A stretch of 28,918 bases of DNA. Origin: Clostridia bacterium. Its GTDB lineage: Bacteria > Bacillota > Clostridia > Christensenellales > Borkfalkiaceae. The notes beneath the pieces were generated by a model. The model had not been told where the DNA came from. It saw only the letters and a list, made by a program, of their open reading frames with translations, and made no database searches. The translations under genes were made by a program, and so were the position numbers. The DNA is taken from the NCBI GenBank assembly GCA_017646555.1, contig JAGCMG010000006.1, positions 1-28,918 on the forward strand, read 5' to 3'. Position 1 is the stretch's first letter; the number at the start of each line of letters is the position of its first letter. Below, one piece after another: positions 1 through 7,653 of the stretch.

Positions 1-33
1 CAAAACTTCTTTAATTTTACGGAATAATCCCAT
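1..33 (-). CDS. ftsY: Signal recognition particle receptor FtsY, first 11 codons only
   Basis: Reading the minus strand from an ATG at 33..31 gives MGLFRKIKEVL and runs off the left edge. This short amphipathic, basic start is typical of FtsY (MGxFxKxK...), and ftsY is the usual gene directly after smc in Bacillota. An AAAAGGTG ribosome binding site lies at 39-46 and overlaps the smc stop codon, so the two genes are translationally close (11 nt between the smc stop and the ATG). FtsY is the membrane-associated SRP receptor GTPase; its GTPase domain is outside the window. The identity rests on 11 residues plus gene order. Confidence 0.72.
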   Translation of the reverse strand, partial: MGLFRKIKEVL

Positions 34-44
34 AAATTCACCTT

Positions 45-3000
45 TTATTCTTCATCTAAAACGACGTCGGAAAGTTTAACGGAAACAAGTTTCGAAACAC
101 CCTTTTCTTCCATCGTAACGCCAAAGAGAGCGTCGGCAAGTTCCATAGTAGGTTTTCTATGCGTAATAACGATAAATTGCGTTTCCTTAGAGAATTTCTT
201 TAAGTATCTAGCAAATCTATCAACGTTTGCTTCGTCAAGCGCCGCTTCAATTTCGTCGAGTACGCAGAACGCCATAGGCTTTAATTTTAAGATTGCAAAG
301 AGTATTGCAATAGCCGTAAGCGCTTGTTCGCCACCGGAATAAAGCGAAAGTTTTGATAACTTTTTGCCCGGTGGTTCAACCTTAATTTCGATACCTGCTT
401 CAAGTTTATCGGTAGCGTTGGTGTAGTCAAGTTCAAGCGACGCCCTACCACCACCAAAGAGTTCTTTAAAGATTTTGCCGAAGTTTTCGTTAATCTTTTT
501 AAAGCCTTCGTCAAATTGCGCAACCATTTCGTCTTTAATGGTGTTAAGCGCTGATTGAATATCGGCTTCAGCATCTTCAAGGTCTTTCTTTTGAAGTTGC
601 ATTTCTTCAAACTTAGCCTTTTCTTCCTTATAATCGTCAAGCGCGTTAGCGTTGATTTCGCCAAGGAAGTTTCTTCTCTTTCTAATTCTTTGAATTTCTG
701 CTTCACCGAATTTAGCGTCGTAATTTTCTTCTCTAACCTTTTGCGCCGTTTCGTAAGTTTCTTGATAATCTTCCCAAACGCTTTGTTGTAAGTGCTCTAA
801 ATCAGAGTCAACTTTTGCAAGCGCTGCAACTTGATTACCGCGTTTATCGGTAAGTTCGATAATTTCCTTTTGAAGTTCGGCAATCGTATCATTTTTAGCG
901 TTAAGTTCGCCCTTTAACTCACCGCTACGCTTTTCAGTTGCGTTAATTTCGTCTTCAATCTTTTTGATTTCGTCGCGTTCTTCCTTGCTCATAGCGATAA
1001 GCGCCATTTGCTTTTTAAGGTCGTCGATTGCTACGAGTTTTTCCTTAACGATTTCATCAAGTTCGCTTGCAGTGTGCTTAGAAAGATTGATTTCGTTTTT
1101 ATAGTTTTCAATATCCGATTTTTTAGCCGTTATTGAGTTTTTCGTTTCGGTTATATCAATCTTAATGCCCGTTTGGGCAGATAAAATCTCATCTTTTTTC
1201 TTCTTTAAAGATTCGGCAACAAGTGAGTTTTTCTCTGCTTGGTCGGATAATTTTTCCTTATCTTTTTCGATTTGTTCGGCGTCTATTTCAGTCGCCTTTG
1301 ACTTTTTATGAAGTTCGTCAATCTTAGAATTGATTACCTTAATACCGCCGTTTGTATCGTTGATTTCCGTTTCAATAGTGTTAAGAGATTGCTTAAAGGC
1401 ATCAATCTTTTGGTCTTCAACGACTTTATCTTGTTTAGATTGCCATAATAAAGCGTTAATTTCTTCAAGTTTTTTAAGCAGTTCGTCGCGTTTTGATTCT
1501 TCAGCGCGTTTTTCAGCAGTTAACTTATCCATTTCTGCATTTGCTTTTTTAAGTTCGTTAGCAACTTCTTCTAAACGACGGTCGTTAGATAAAATACCTG
1601 CATTAACGCGTCTTGAACCACCTGACATTGAACCTTGTGGATTAATCAAGTCGCCGTCAAGCGTAACGATTTTAAAAGCAAAGGCGTACTTTTTAGCAAT
1701 TTTAGTAGCGTTGTCAATGTTATCAACCACTAAAGTATTGCCTAATAAACTTGAAATAATATTAGAAAATTCAGGCGCGTATTTAACGATTTCAGTCGCT
1801 TCACCAAAAGCGCCGTTTTCCTTTTCAGCGTCAATAACTTCTCTTAATTTAATTCTTGGTTTAACAGCACTAATAGGTAAGAAAGTAAGTCTACCTAAAT
1901 CGTTTTTCTTTAAATATTCAATTAAGAATTTAGCGTCGTCAGGGGTTTGAACCACGATATTTTGAGCCGACGCAGCAAGTGCAATTTCGATAGCAACGTC
2001 GAATTTTTTATCGCACGAAATAATTTCAGCAACCAAGCCTTTCATTTTAGACGCAACTTCTTTATTAGTTTTAGCGTGTTTATAAAGGTTTTGTACTGAT
2101 TGATTATACCCTTCGTGGTTTTCTTTATAAGCACGATAGAAAGTTTCCCTTGTTTTTAAAGTGGACAAGGTAGAATTCATACCGTAAATTTTGTTATCTA
2201 TAACGGCTACTTTTTCGTTAGCAGAGCGAACTTCCGTTTCCGTTTTAACGACTTCACCTTTAAGATTTTCAGTTTTTTCTACTAAATTTTCCGAATTTTT
2301 AGTAGAAGTAGCAATATCACCTAAAACTACTTCGTATTTATTTGTTAATTGCGTAATTTTTTCTTCAAGTTCAGAAAGTCTTTCGATATACGCGTTAAGT
2401 TCGGCGTCTTCGCTACCTTTTTTGAACTTATAGTCAGAAAGCGATTCTAAGGAAGAAAGCATCTTTTTATTACTTTCTCTTTCGATACTTTCACCGATAG
2501 CAATTTTTTCGTTAAGAGAAACGATTTCAAGCGAAAGCGCCTCATCTTTTGCGATAAGTTCTTTTAAGGTTTTTTCGTTTTCGCTAATTTGATTTTCAGC
2601 GTTAGCAATTTCTTGCTTGTCCTTTTCAATGAGCGCTAAAACTTTTTCCTTTCTATCGTTTGCTTGTTCGATATCTCTTTCGATATTAGCAATTCTTTCT
2701 TTAACAAGGTTATTTTTACCTGCTTTTTGTTCGGCAGCAACGCGTTTTTCGGTGTATAAACGGTTTAAGCGATTAAGCGTTTGGTCTATGTTAGAAAGTT
2801 CTTGCATAAGGCTTTCAAGCGAAGATTTAGCCGAAGAAAGTTCACTATTTCTAAGTTCGGTTTGTTCGTCGATAGCCTTAATTCTTGTGTTGATTTTATC
2901 TTTATCAGCGCCAACGCTTTCAACTTTTGAAATATACACGTTAAGTTCGTGGCGTTTTAAATCAGCCGTAAGTTCGTTATATTCCCTTGCCTTATTAGCC

Positions 3001-3623
3001 TGCTTTTCCAAAGGTCCTAAACGCGATTCAATAACCGACATAATATCGGAATAACGCGTTAAGTTTTCACGCGTTCTTTCAAGTTTTCTTTCGTTTTCGT
3101 TTTTACTTGCTTTAAACTTAGATATACCCGTAGCCTCTTCAAAGATTACACGTCTATCTTCCGGCTTAGCATTTAAAAGTTCGGAAACCTTACCTTGTCC
3201 GATAATCGTATAGCCGTCACGGCCTACACCGACTTCTCTTAAAAGATTTACCATATCGCGAAGTCTTGCAGGTTGTTTATTTATGTAATATTCGCTTTCG
3301 CCACTACGGTATAACTTACGCGTAAATATAACTTCGTTATAATCAAGGCTAAAAATATGTTCAGAGTTATCAAAGAACAACGATACTTCACAATAAGATA
3401 ACTTCTTTCTTGAATCCGTACCGTTAAAGATAACGTCTTGCATATTGCCACCACGGAGCGCTTTTGCAGACTGTTCGCCTAAAACCCAACGAATAGCGTC
3501 GGCTACGTTAGATTTACCACAACCGTTAGGCCCTACGATACAGGTTACGCCTTCCCCGAAGTTTATTTCAGCCTTGTCCGCAAACGACTTAAAGCCGAAT
3601 AATTCTACCTTTTCAAAATTCAA
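45..3623 (-). CDS. smc: Chromosome segregation/condensin ATPase SMC
   Basis: Full-length 1192-aa SMC, the usual size for the bacterial protein, which compacts and segregates the nucleoid with ScpA/ScpB. The N-terminal head has the GFKSFAD start motif and a Walker A box GPNGCGKSN at residues 31-39. A long Lys/Glu-rich coiled coil follows. The globular hinge lies at about 500-680 and ends near the GSMSGGSRR segment. After a second coiled coil comes the C-terminal head, with the ABC signature LSLYSGGEQALTA and a Walker B FCVLDEIEAALDEANV about 70 residues from the end. The start is a TTG at 3623: the in-frame codons upstream are ACA ACA and then the TAA of rnc, so no ATG is available. An AAAAAGG site nine bases upstream lies inside the last codons of rnc. 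The gene sits six bases after rnc and 11 nt before the ftsY start. Confidence 0.97.
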   Translation of the reverse strand: MNFEKVELFGFKSFADKAEINFGEGVTCIVGPNGCGKSNVADAIRWVLGEQSAKALRGGNMQDVIFNGTDSRKKLSYCEVSLFFDNSEHIFSLDYNEVIFTRKLYRSGESEYYINKQPARLRDMVNLLREVGVGRDGYTIIGQGKVSELLNAKPEDRRVIFEEATGISKFKASKNENERKLERTRENLTRYSDIMSVIESRLGPLEKQANKAREYNELTADLKRHELNVYISKVESVGADKDKINTRIKAIDEQTELRNSELSSAKSSLESLMQELSNIDQTLNRLNRLYTEKRVAAEQKAGKNNLVKERIANIERDIEQANDRKEKVLALIEKDKQEIANAENQISENEKTLKELIAKDEALSLEIVSLNEKIAIGESIERESNKKMLSSLESLSDYKFKKGSEDAELNAYIERLSELEEKITQLTNKYEVVLGDIATSTKNSENLVEKTENLKGEVVKTETEVRSANEKVAVIDNKIYGMNSTLSTLKTRETFYRAYKENHEGYNQSVQNLYKHAKTNKEVASKMKGLVAEIISCDKKFDVAIEIALAASAQNIVVQTPDDAKFLIEYLKKNDLGRLTFLPISAVKPRIKLREVIDAEKENGAFGEATEIVKYAPEFSNIISSLLGNTLVVDNIDNATKIAKKYAFAFKIVTLDGDLINPQGSMSGGSRRVNAGILSNDRRLEEVANELKKANAEMDKLTAEKRAEESKRDELLKKLEEINALLWQSKQDKVVEDQKIDAFKQSLNTIETEINDTNGGIKVINSKIDELHKKSKATEIDAEQIEKDKEKLSDQAEKNSLVAESLKKKKDEILSAQTGIKIDITETKNSITAKKSDIENYKNEINLSKHTASELDEIVKEKLVAIDDLKKQMALIAMSKEERDEIKKIEDEINATEKRSGELKGELNAKNDTIAELQKEIIELTDKRGNQVAALAKVDSDLEHLQQSVWEDYQETYETAQKVREENYDAKFGEAEIQRIRKRRNFLGEINANALDDYKEEKAKFEEMQLQKKDLEDAEADIQSALNTIKDEMVAQFDEGFKKINENFGKIFKELFGGGRASLELDYTNATDKLEAGIEIKVEPPGKKLSKLSLYSGGEQALTAIAILFAILKLKPMAFCVLDEIEAALDEANVDRFARYLKKFSKETQFIVITHRKPTMELADALFGVTMEEKGVSKLVSVKLSDVVLDEE

Positions 3624-3629
3624 TGTTGT

Positions 3630-4358
3630 TTACCTTTTTCCCTTTTTTAAGTTACCACTTTTAGTCATTTGTAAAAAAGCAGTTTTTGCAGCGTCTTGTT
3701 GAGCGCGTTTTTTACTACCGGCAGTACCAACGGCAACTTGCTTACCGTTGATTATTACGCCTTCGGTAAAACACGGCTCATTATCAGGACCTTTTTTACC
3801 GATACTTATATATTTTGGCGGAGCAATTTTTTTCTTTTGTAAATATTCTTGCAACGCCGATTTATAATCTTTATCGGGTTTAACTTTAATATCTTCACCC
3901 GATTTAATATTCTTTTCTTCCGGTGTGATAAGCGTTTTTAATAAAAACTTTTTAGCTTTATCTACACCACCGTCTATGTATATACCTGCAACAACGGCTT
4001 CATATAAACTTGAATAAAATTTTTCGTTAGGGTCTTTATCGTTTACGATACCACGCCCTAAAAGAATAAATTTATCAATCCCAAGCCTAAAAGTTGCGCG
4101 TGTTAACGGCTCTTTTGAAACAAGTTTTTTGCGTCTTTCAGTTAACTTACCTTCGTTTTCGTTAGGATATTTTTCAACCAAATATTCCGTAACCAAAAAA
4201 TCAAGTATAGCGTCCCCAAAAAACTCTAACCTTTCGTTATCTTCCGTCCCACTGTTTTCGTTAGTGTAGGATGAGTGCGTAAAACATTTAACGAAAAGCG
4301 CGCTGTCTTTGAACTTGTAACCTAAGACCTTTTCGCACTCAGAAAATTCAAAAATCAT
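3630..4358 (-). CDS. rnc: Ribonuclease III
   Basis: 242-aa RNase III, which cuts double-stranded RNA in rRNA processing and mRNA turnover. The N-terminal endonuclease domain (about 1-150) carries the signature NERLEFFGDAILDFL at 41-55, with the metal-site residues E42, E45 and D49. A C-terminal double-stranded RNA-binding domain (about 163-232) shows the DYKSALQEYLQKK start and the GSKKRAQQDAAKTAF helix. In the second metal-binding segment, FYSSLYEAVVAGIYIDGG, the glutamate (E120) is kept, but the position three residues before it, aspartate in E. coli (D114), is Ser117. The start ATG overlaps the plsX stop (ATGA, 4355-4358), and GAGGA just upstream serves as ribosome binding site. Translational coupling to plsX is therefore likely. 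Confidence 0.96.
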   Translation of the reverse strand: MIFEFSECEKVLGYKFKDSALFVKCFTHSSYTNENSGTEDNERLEFFGDAILDFLVTEYLVEKYPNENEGKLTERRKKLVSKEPLTRATFRLGIDKFILLGRGIVNDKDPNEKFYSSLYEAVVAGIYIDGGVDKAKKFLLKTLITPEEKNIKSGEDIKVKPDKDYKSALQEYLQKKKIAPPKYISIGKKGPDNEPCFTEGVIINGKQVAVGTAGSKKRAQQDAAKTAFLQMTKSGNLKKGKR

Positions 4359-5383
4359 TGATTTTCCTCAACGCCGAACCCTTTTGCAAACGCATTTTCA
4401 AGCGCGCCGATAGTATCGGCTTTTGCAAGGTCAACTGCTTTAAGAATACTTGCCATCATAGTATCAGCGTTAGATGAGCCGTGCGATTTAATAACGAGTT
4501 TTTTAGCGCCTAAAAATACTGCGCCACCTGCGTTATTGTAATCAAGTTTGCCTCTTAATCTTGTGAAAGAATTTTTAAGAAGCAACCCACCCATTTTGGT
4601 CTTAAACGAAGAATTAATTTCCATTTTAAGCATTTTAAGCATAGTCATAATAGCGCCTTCAATGGACTTAATAGCAATATTCCCCGAAAAACCGTCGGTA
4701 ACTACAACGTCAACGTCACCAGAAAGGATTTCTCTTGCTTCCATATTACCAATAAAGTTAAGGCTTTCATCCGCCTTTAAGAGCGGAAAAACTTCGTGAT
4801 TTAATGCGTTGCCCTTTTTATCTTCCGTACCGTTAGATAAAAGACCGATTTTAGGGTTTTTAATACCGAAAGCGACCTTAGAGTATTCTCTACCCATAAT
4901 AGCAAAATCGTGAAGATTATTAGCCTTACAATCAGCGTTAGCGCCAACGTCTAAAATAAGCACGCTCTTGCCTTCGATTAAGGTTGGAACAACAGGACAA
5001 AGCGCAGGACGGCTTACCCCAGGAAGTCTACCAAGTTTTAACGTTGCGCCAACTAAAACAGCGCCGGTTGAGCCTGCCGAAACGAACGCCACGGCATCGT
5101 CGTCTTCTTTTAATATTTTAAATGCTACGCAAAGTGAAGAATCCTTTTTTTGTCTAATAGCGACGGTAGGTTCTTCGTCGTTAGTGATAACTTCTTTAGC
5201 GTCTACAATTTCGATACGCGCATTGTCAAAAGTATAATCTTTAAGGCGTTCTTTAATAATATCTTCGTTTCCTACTAAAACGATATTGAAATCTTTTTCT
5301 GCATTAACGGCTTTAACAGCGCCTGCAATAATTTCGGATGGGGCGTTATCCCCACCAAAAGCGTCAACTATAATTTTCATCAT
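4355..5383 (-). CDS. plsX: Phosphate acyltransferase PlsX
   Basis: 342-aa PlsX, which converts acyl-ACP to acyl-phosphate for the PlsY step of phosphatidic acid synthesis. It is a peripheral membrane enzyme. The N-terminal VDAFGGDNAP, the SAGSTGAVLVGA loop (about residue 103), LDVGANADCK, VTDGFSGNIAIKS and the late GAKKLVIKSHGSSNA motif are all present, and the length is normal. Two consecutive ATG codons open the frame (5383 and 5380). The GGAG at 5391-5394 is seven bases from the first, which I chose. The 3' end overlaps rnc by 4 nt. The fab genes and acpP that often lie between plsX and rnc in Bacillota are absent. The 85-nt gap to asnS has no convincing promoter, so transcription may come from asnS. 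Confidence 0.96.
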   Translation of the reverse strand: MMKIIVDAFGGDNAPSEIIAGAVKAVNAEKDFNIVLVGNEDIIKERLKDYTFDNARIEIVDAKEVITNDEEPTVAIRQKKDSSLCVAFKILKEDDDAVAFVSAGSTGAVLVGATLKLGRLPGVSRPALCPVVPTLIEGKSVLILDVGANADCKANNLHDFAIMGREYSKVAFGIKNPKIGLLSNGTEDKKGNALNHEVFPLLKADESLNFIGNMEAREILSGDVDVVVTDGFSGNIAIKSIEGAIMTMLKMLKMEINSSFKTKMGGLLLKNSFTRLRGKLDYNNAGGAVFLGAKKLVIKSHGSSNADTMMASILKAVDLAKADTIGALENAFAKGFGVEENQ

Positions 5384-5468
5384 AATCTATCTCCAAAAGC
5401 CAAAAGGCTGAATAATTTTAATAAGTTTTTTATTTTATGCTAACTGCAAAATTTTTAGGCTAAAAGGC

Positions 5469-6857
5469 TTAATATTCACAGTTATTTACGGTTCTTGGGA
5501 ACGGAATAACGTCTCTAATATTACCGATACCGGTTAAATACATAATCATACGTTCAAAGCCCATACCAAAGCCTGAGTGAACGACGCCACCGTATTTTCT
5601 TAAATCAAGGTAGAATTCGTAATCTTCTGCCTTTAAGCCCATTTCTTCCATACGCTTTAATAATACGTCGGTTCTTTCTTCTCTTTGCGAACCACCACAA
5701 AGTTCACCGATACCAGGAACTAAAAGGTCTGCTGCAGCAACGGTCTTACCGTCGTCGTTTAAACGCATATAGAACCCTATGATATCTTTTTGATAATCAG
5801 TTAAGAATACCGGCTTTTTATAAACTTCTTCGGTTAAATACTTTTCGTGTTCGCTTTGTAAGTCAGCACCCCAGTATACAGGGAATTCAAATCTATCTTT
5901 TACTTTTTCTAAAATTTCAATAGCCTTTGTATAAGAAAGTCTTACGAATTCATTATTAACGACGTTTTCAAGTCTTGCTAAAAGACCGTTATCAACGAAT
6001 TGATTTAAGAACTTTAATTCTTCCGAACAAGTTTTCATAACGTAGTTGATAATGTGTTTAACCATTGCTTCTTCAACGTCCATATCGTCAGATAAATCAG
6101 CAAAAGCCATTTCAGGTTCAATCATCCAAAACTCAGACGCGTGTCTAACCGTGTTAGATTTTTCAGCCCTAAAAGTTGGGCCAAAAGTATACACGTTCCC
6201 AAACGCCATAGCGTAAGTTTCAGCCATCAATTGACCCGAAACAGTAAGCGACGCAGGTTTACCAAAGAAATCTCTCTTATAATCAACTTCCCCACTTTTA
6301 GCAACTTTATTAAGGTCAAGCGTAGTTACTTGGAACATTGCGCCGGCGCCTTCACAGTCACTACCCGTAATAATTGGTGTATGAACGTAAACAAACCCAC
6401 GCTTATTGAAAAAGTCGTGTACTGCAAAAGCCGCTTCACTTCTAATTTTAAACACGGCGTTAAAAGTGTTAGTACGTGCTCTTAAGTGAGCGATACCCCT
6501 TAAAAATTCAAGCGTATGACGCTTTTTTTGTAAAGGATAGTCAGGCGTAGAAGTGCCTGCAACGATAACGCTTTCAGCCGAAATTTCAAACGGTTGACGG
6601 TTATTAGGCGTTAAAACAAGTTCGCCCGTAATAATAAGCGCAGCGCCAACGTTTTGTTTAGCGATTAAATCGTAATCGTTTAATTTATCCTTAGTAATAA
6701 CGACTTGGCAATTTTTAAAATAACTACCGTCGTTAAGTTCGATAAAACCAAACAAGCCGCAATCTCTTACGGTCTTTGCCCAACCACCGACTTTAACTGT
6801 TTTACCCGAAAATTCTTCAGGATTACTAAATATATCTTTTAAAAGAGTTCTTTCCAT
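5469..6857 (-). CDS. asnS: Asparaginyl-tRNA synthetase
   Basis: 462-aa class IIb synthetase that charges tRNA(Asn) with asparagine in the cytoplasm. The first ~110 residues form the OB-fold anticodon-binding domain (TVKVGGWAKTVRDCGLFGFIEL). The catalytic domain has class II motif 2 (FRAEKSNTVRHASEFWMIEPE) and motif 3 (GFGMGFERMIMYLTGIGNIRDVIPFPRT). The MIEPEMAF segment and the IPFPRTVNN ending fit AsnRS rather than AspRS or LysRS. A well-formed promoter lies 37 nt upstream. The ribosome binding site GGGGTG is only moderate and close to the ATG at 6857. No T-box leader is visible in the short 5' region. The next gene downstream is plsX, in the same direction. Confidence 0.96.
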   Translation of the reverse strand: MERTLLKDIFSNPEEFSGKTVKVGGWAKTVRDCGLFGFIELNDGSYFKNCQVVITKDKLNDYDLIAKQNVGAALIITGELVLTPNNRQPFEISAESVIVAGTSTPDYPLQKKRHTLEFLRGIAHLRARTNTFNAVFKIRSEAAFAVHDFFNKRGFVYVHTPIITGSDCEGAGAMFQVTTLDLNKVAKSGEVDYKRDFFGKPASLTVSGQLMAETYAMAFGNVYTFGPTFRAEKSNTVRHASEFWMIEPEMAFADLSDDMDVEEAMVKHIINYVMKTCSEELKFLNQFVDNGLLARLENVVNNEFVRLSYTKAIEILEKVKDRFEFPVYWGADLQSEHEKYLTEEVYKKPVFLTDYQKDIIGFYMRLNDDGKTVAAADLLVPGIGELCGGSQREERTDVLLKRMEEMGLKAEDYEFYLDLRKYGGVVHSGFGMGFERMIMYLTGIGNIRDVIPFPRTVNNCEY

Positions 6858-6893
6858 AAAACACCCCGTAAATATAAAATACTATTCTAGATA

Positions 6894-6922
6894 ATTTTAT
6901 CATTTTTTTTATGATTTTTCAA
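6894..6922 (-). promoter_or_regulatory. Promoter of asnS
   Basis: Read on the minus strand, TTGAAA (6922-6917) and TAAAAT (6899-6894) are separated by exactly 17 bp, a good sigma-A type promoter. Transcription should start near 6887, about 30 nt before the asnS ATG. The spacer holds a small inverted repeat, ATCAT/ATGAT around a run of T. Confidence 0.75.
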
Positions 6923-6968
6923 GTATTTATGTAATCTTTTATTACAAAGTAATAAACTATTTTTTATC

Positions 6969-6992
6969 AAAAAAAAAAACCGCCGAAGCGGT
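6969..6992 (-). terminator. Rho-independent terminator of the small membrane protein gene
   Basis: On the minus strand, ACCGC-TTCG-GCGGT forms a five-base-pair GC-rich stem with a UUCG tetraloop and is followed by a run of about 10-12 T (the A-tract at 6969-6979). It lies 10 nt after the stop codon of the membrane protein gene and separates it from the asnS promoter. Confidence 0.88.
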
Positions 6993-7002
6993 GCGCTTTT
7001 TA

Positions 7003-7545
7003 TTAAACTTTATATTTACCTTTTTTAACGAAAATACGGAAAACTACAAACCCTGCAATAGCAGCAACTGCGCCTACCCAAGGCATAAAGCCAAACGAAA
7101 CGTCAGCCTTTGGAGTTGATGCCCATTCGGTAATATAGTATTCGGTAATTTCCATACGTAATTGGAACGGTGATAAAATAGTGAAGATGATGCAGAAAAT
7201 AAAGCAAACTTGTAAAAGTATAAGCGACTTCGTCCACGCTTCTTGACGGGAAGAAAGCACACCATACACTACTGAAAGTACCATCACACACATCATAATT
7301 ACTGTTAAAAGGTTAAGATATCCTGCTACACTAACGTGCGTGTCTTTAAGTGCTTTAACAGTCAAAAGACCAAACCCACTATAAACTTGGCTATAATCAA
7401 CGTTTTGCCCAGTCGTAGCGTCGTAAACGAAAGCCTTTGCGTCAACGTAATTGCAAAGTAAACAAATAAACATTACGAAAACGAAACTTAACGCAGAAAT
7501 GTAACAAATTGAACTGTTCTTTTCAAACCTTGATGGTTTTAACAT
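7003..7545 (-). CDS. Small integral membrane protein of unknown function, four predicted helices
   Basis: 180-aa protein with no motif I recognise. Four hydrophobic stretches look like membrane helices: ISALSFVFVMFICLLC, LLTVIMMCVMVLSVVYGV, LILLQVCFIFCIIFTIL and WVGAVAAIAGFVVFRIF. A polar loop of about 40 residues (DATTGQNVDYSQVYSGFG) lies between helices 1 and 2, and a Lys-rich tail (KKGKYKV) ends the protein. An earlier in-frame ATG at 7608 is possible. I prefer the ATG at 7545 because AAGGAG lies seven bases upstream of it and the promoter -10 box (7599-7604) places the transcript start downstream of 7608. The gene has its own promoter with two inverted repeats and its own terminator, so it is a single-gene unit between valS and asnS. 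Confidence 0.8.
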   Translation of the reverse strand: MLKPSRFEKNSSICYISALSFVFVMFICLLCNYVDAKAFVYDATTGQNVDYSQVYSGFGLLTVKALKDTHVSVAGYLNLLTVIMMCVMVLSVVYGVLSSRQEAWTKSLILLQVCFIFCIIFTILSPFQLRMEITEYYITEWASTPKADVSFGFMPWVGAVAAIAGFVVFRIFVKKGKYKV

Positions 7546-7586
7546 TAAAATACTCCTTATGCGGTAAACAAAACCACAATTATAGT

Positions 7587-7604
7587 TATACTTTATAAAG
7601 TATA
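7587..7604. promoter_or_regulatory. 18-bp perfect palindrome over the -10 box and transcript start
   Basis: TATACTTTATAAAGTATA is a perfect 18-bp palindrome that covers the -10 hexamer and the expected start site of the membrane protein promoter. Its position fits a repressor operator. It consists mostly of A and T, so chance is not excluded. Confidence 0.45.
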
Positions 7605-7627
7605 CCATAAAATTTAGCGTGTGTCAA
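7599..7627 (-). promoter_or_regulatory. Strong promoter of the small membrane protein gene
   Basis: Minus-strand TTGACA (7627-7622) and TATACT (7604-7599) with a 17-bp spacer. The -35 box is a perfect consensus match and the -10 has five of six bases. The predicted transcript start near 7592 is about 47 nt before the chosen ATG. Confidence 0.85.
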
Positions 7628-7640
7628 TACTAAATTTTAT
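7607..7640. repeat. 11-bp inverted repeat flanking the -35 box
   Basis: The arms ATAAAATTTAG (7607-7617) and CTAAATTTTAT (7630-7640) are perfectly complementary and separated by 12 nt that contain part of the -35 hexamer. It starts 13 nt after the valS stop codon. There is no T-run, so it is a poor terminator for valS. It may be an operator or a 3'-end stem of the valS transcript. Confidence 0.45.
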
Positions 7641-7653
7641 TTAATATACTAAA

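Noticed and set aside
555..3054. Plus-strand open frames within smc
   Set aside because: They are antisense shadows of the Lys/Glu-rich coiled-coil codons, with no ribosome binding sites or recognisable domains.
5398..5409. AGCC-AAAA-GGCT hairpin between asnS and plsX as a terminator
   Set aside because: The stem has only four pairs and sits next to the plsX ribosome binding site. It is too weak to call without data.
7546..7608. Longer 201-aa form of the small membrane protein starting at 7608
   Set aside because: That start lies upstream of the predicted transcript start and inside the promoter, whereas the ATG at 7545 has an AAGGAG site.
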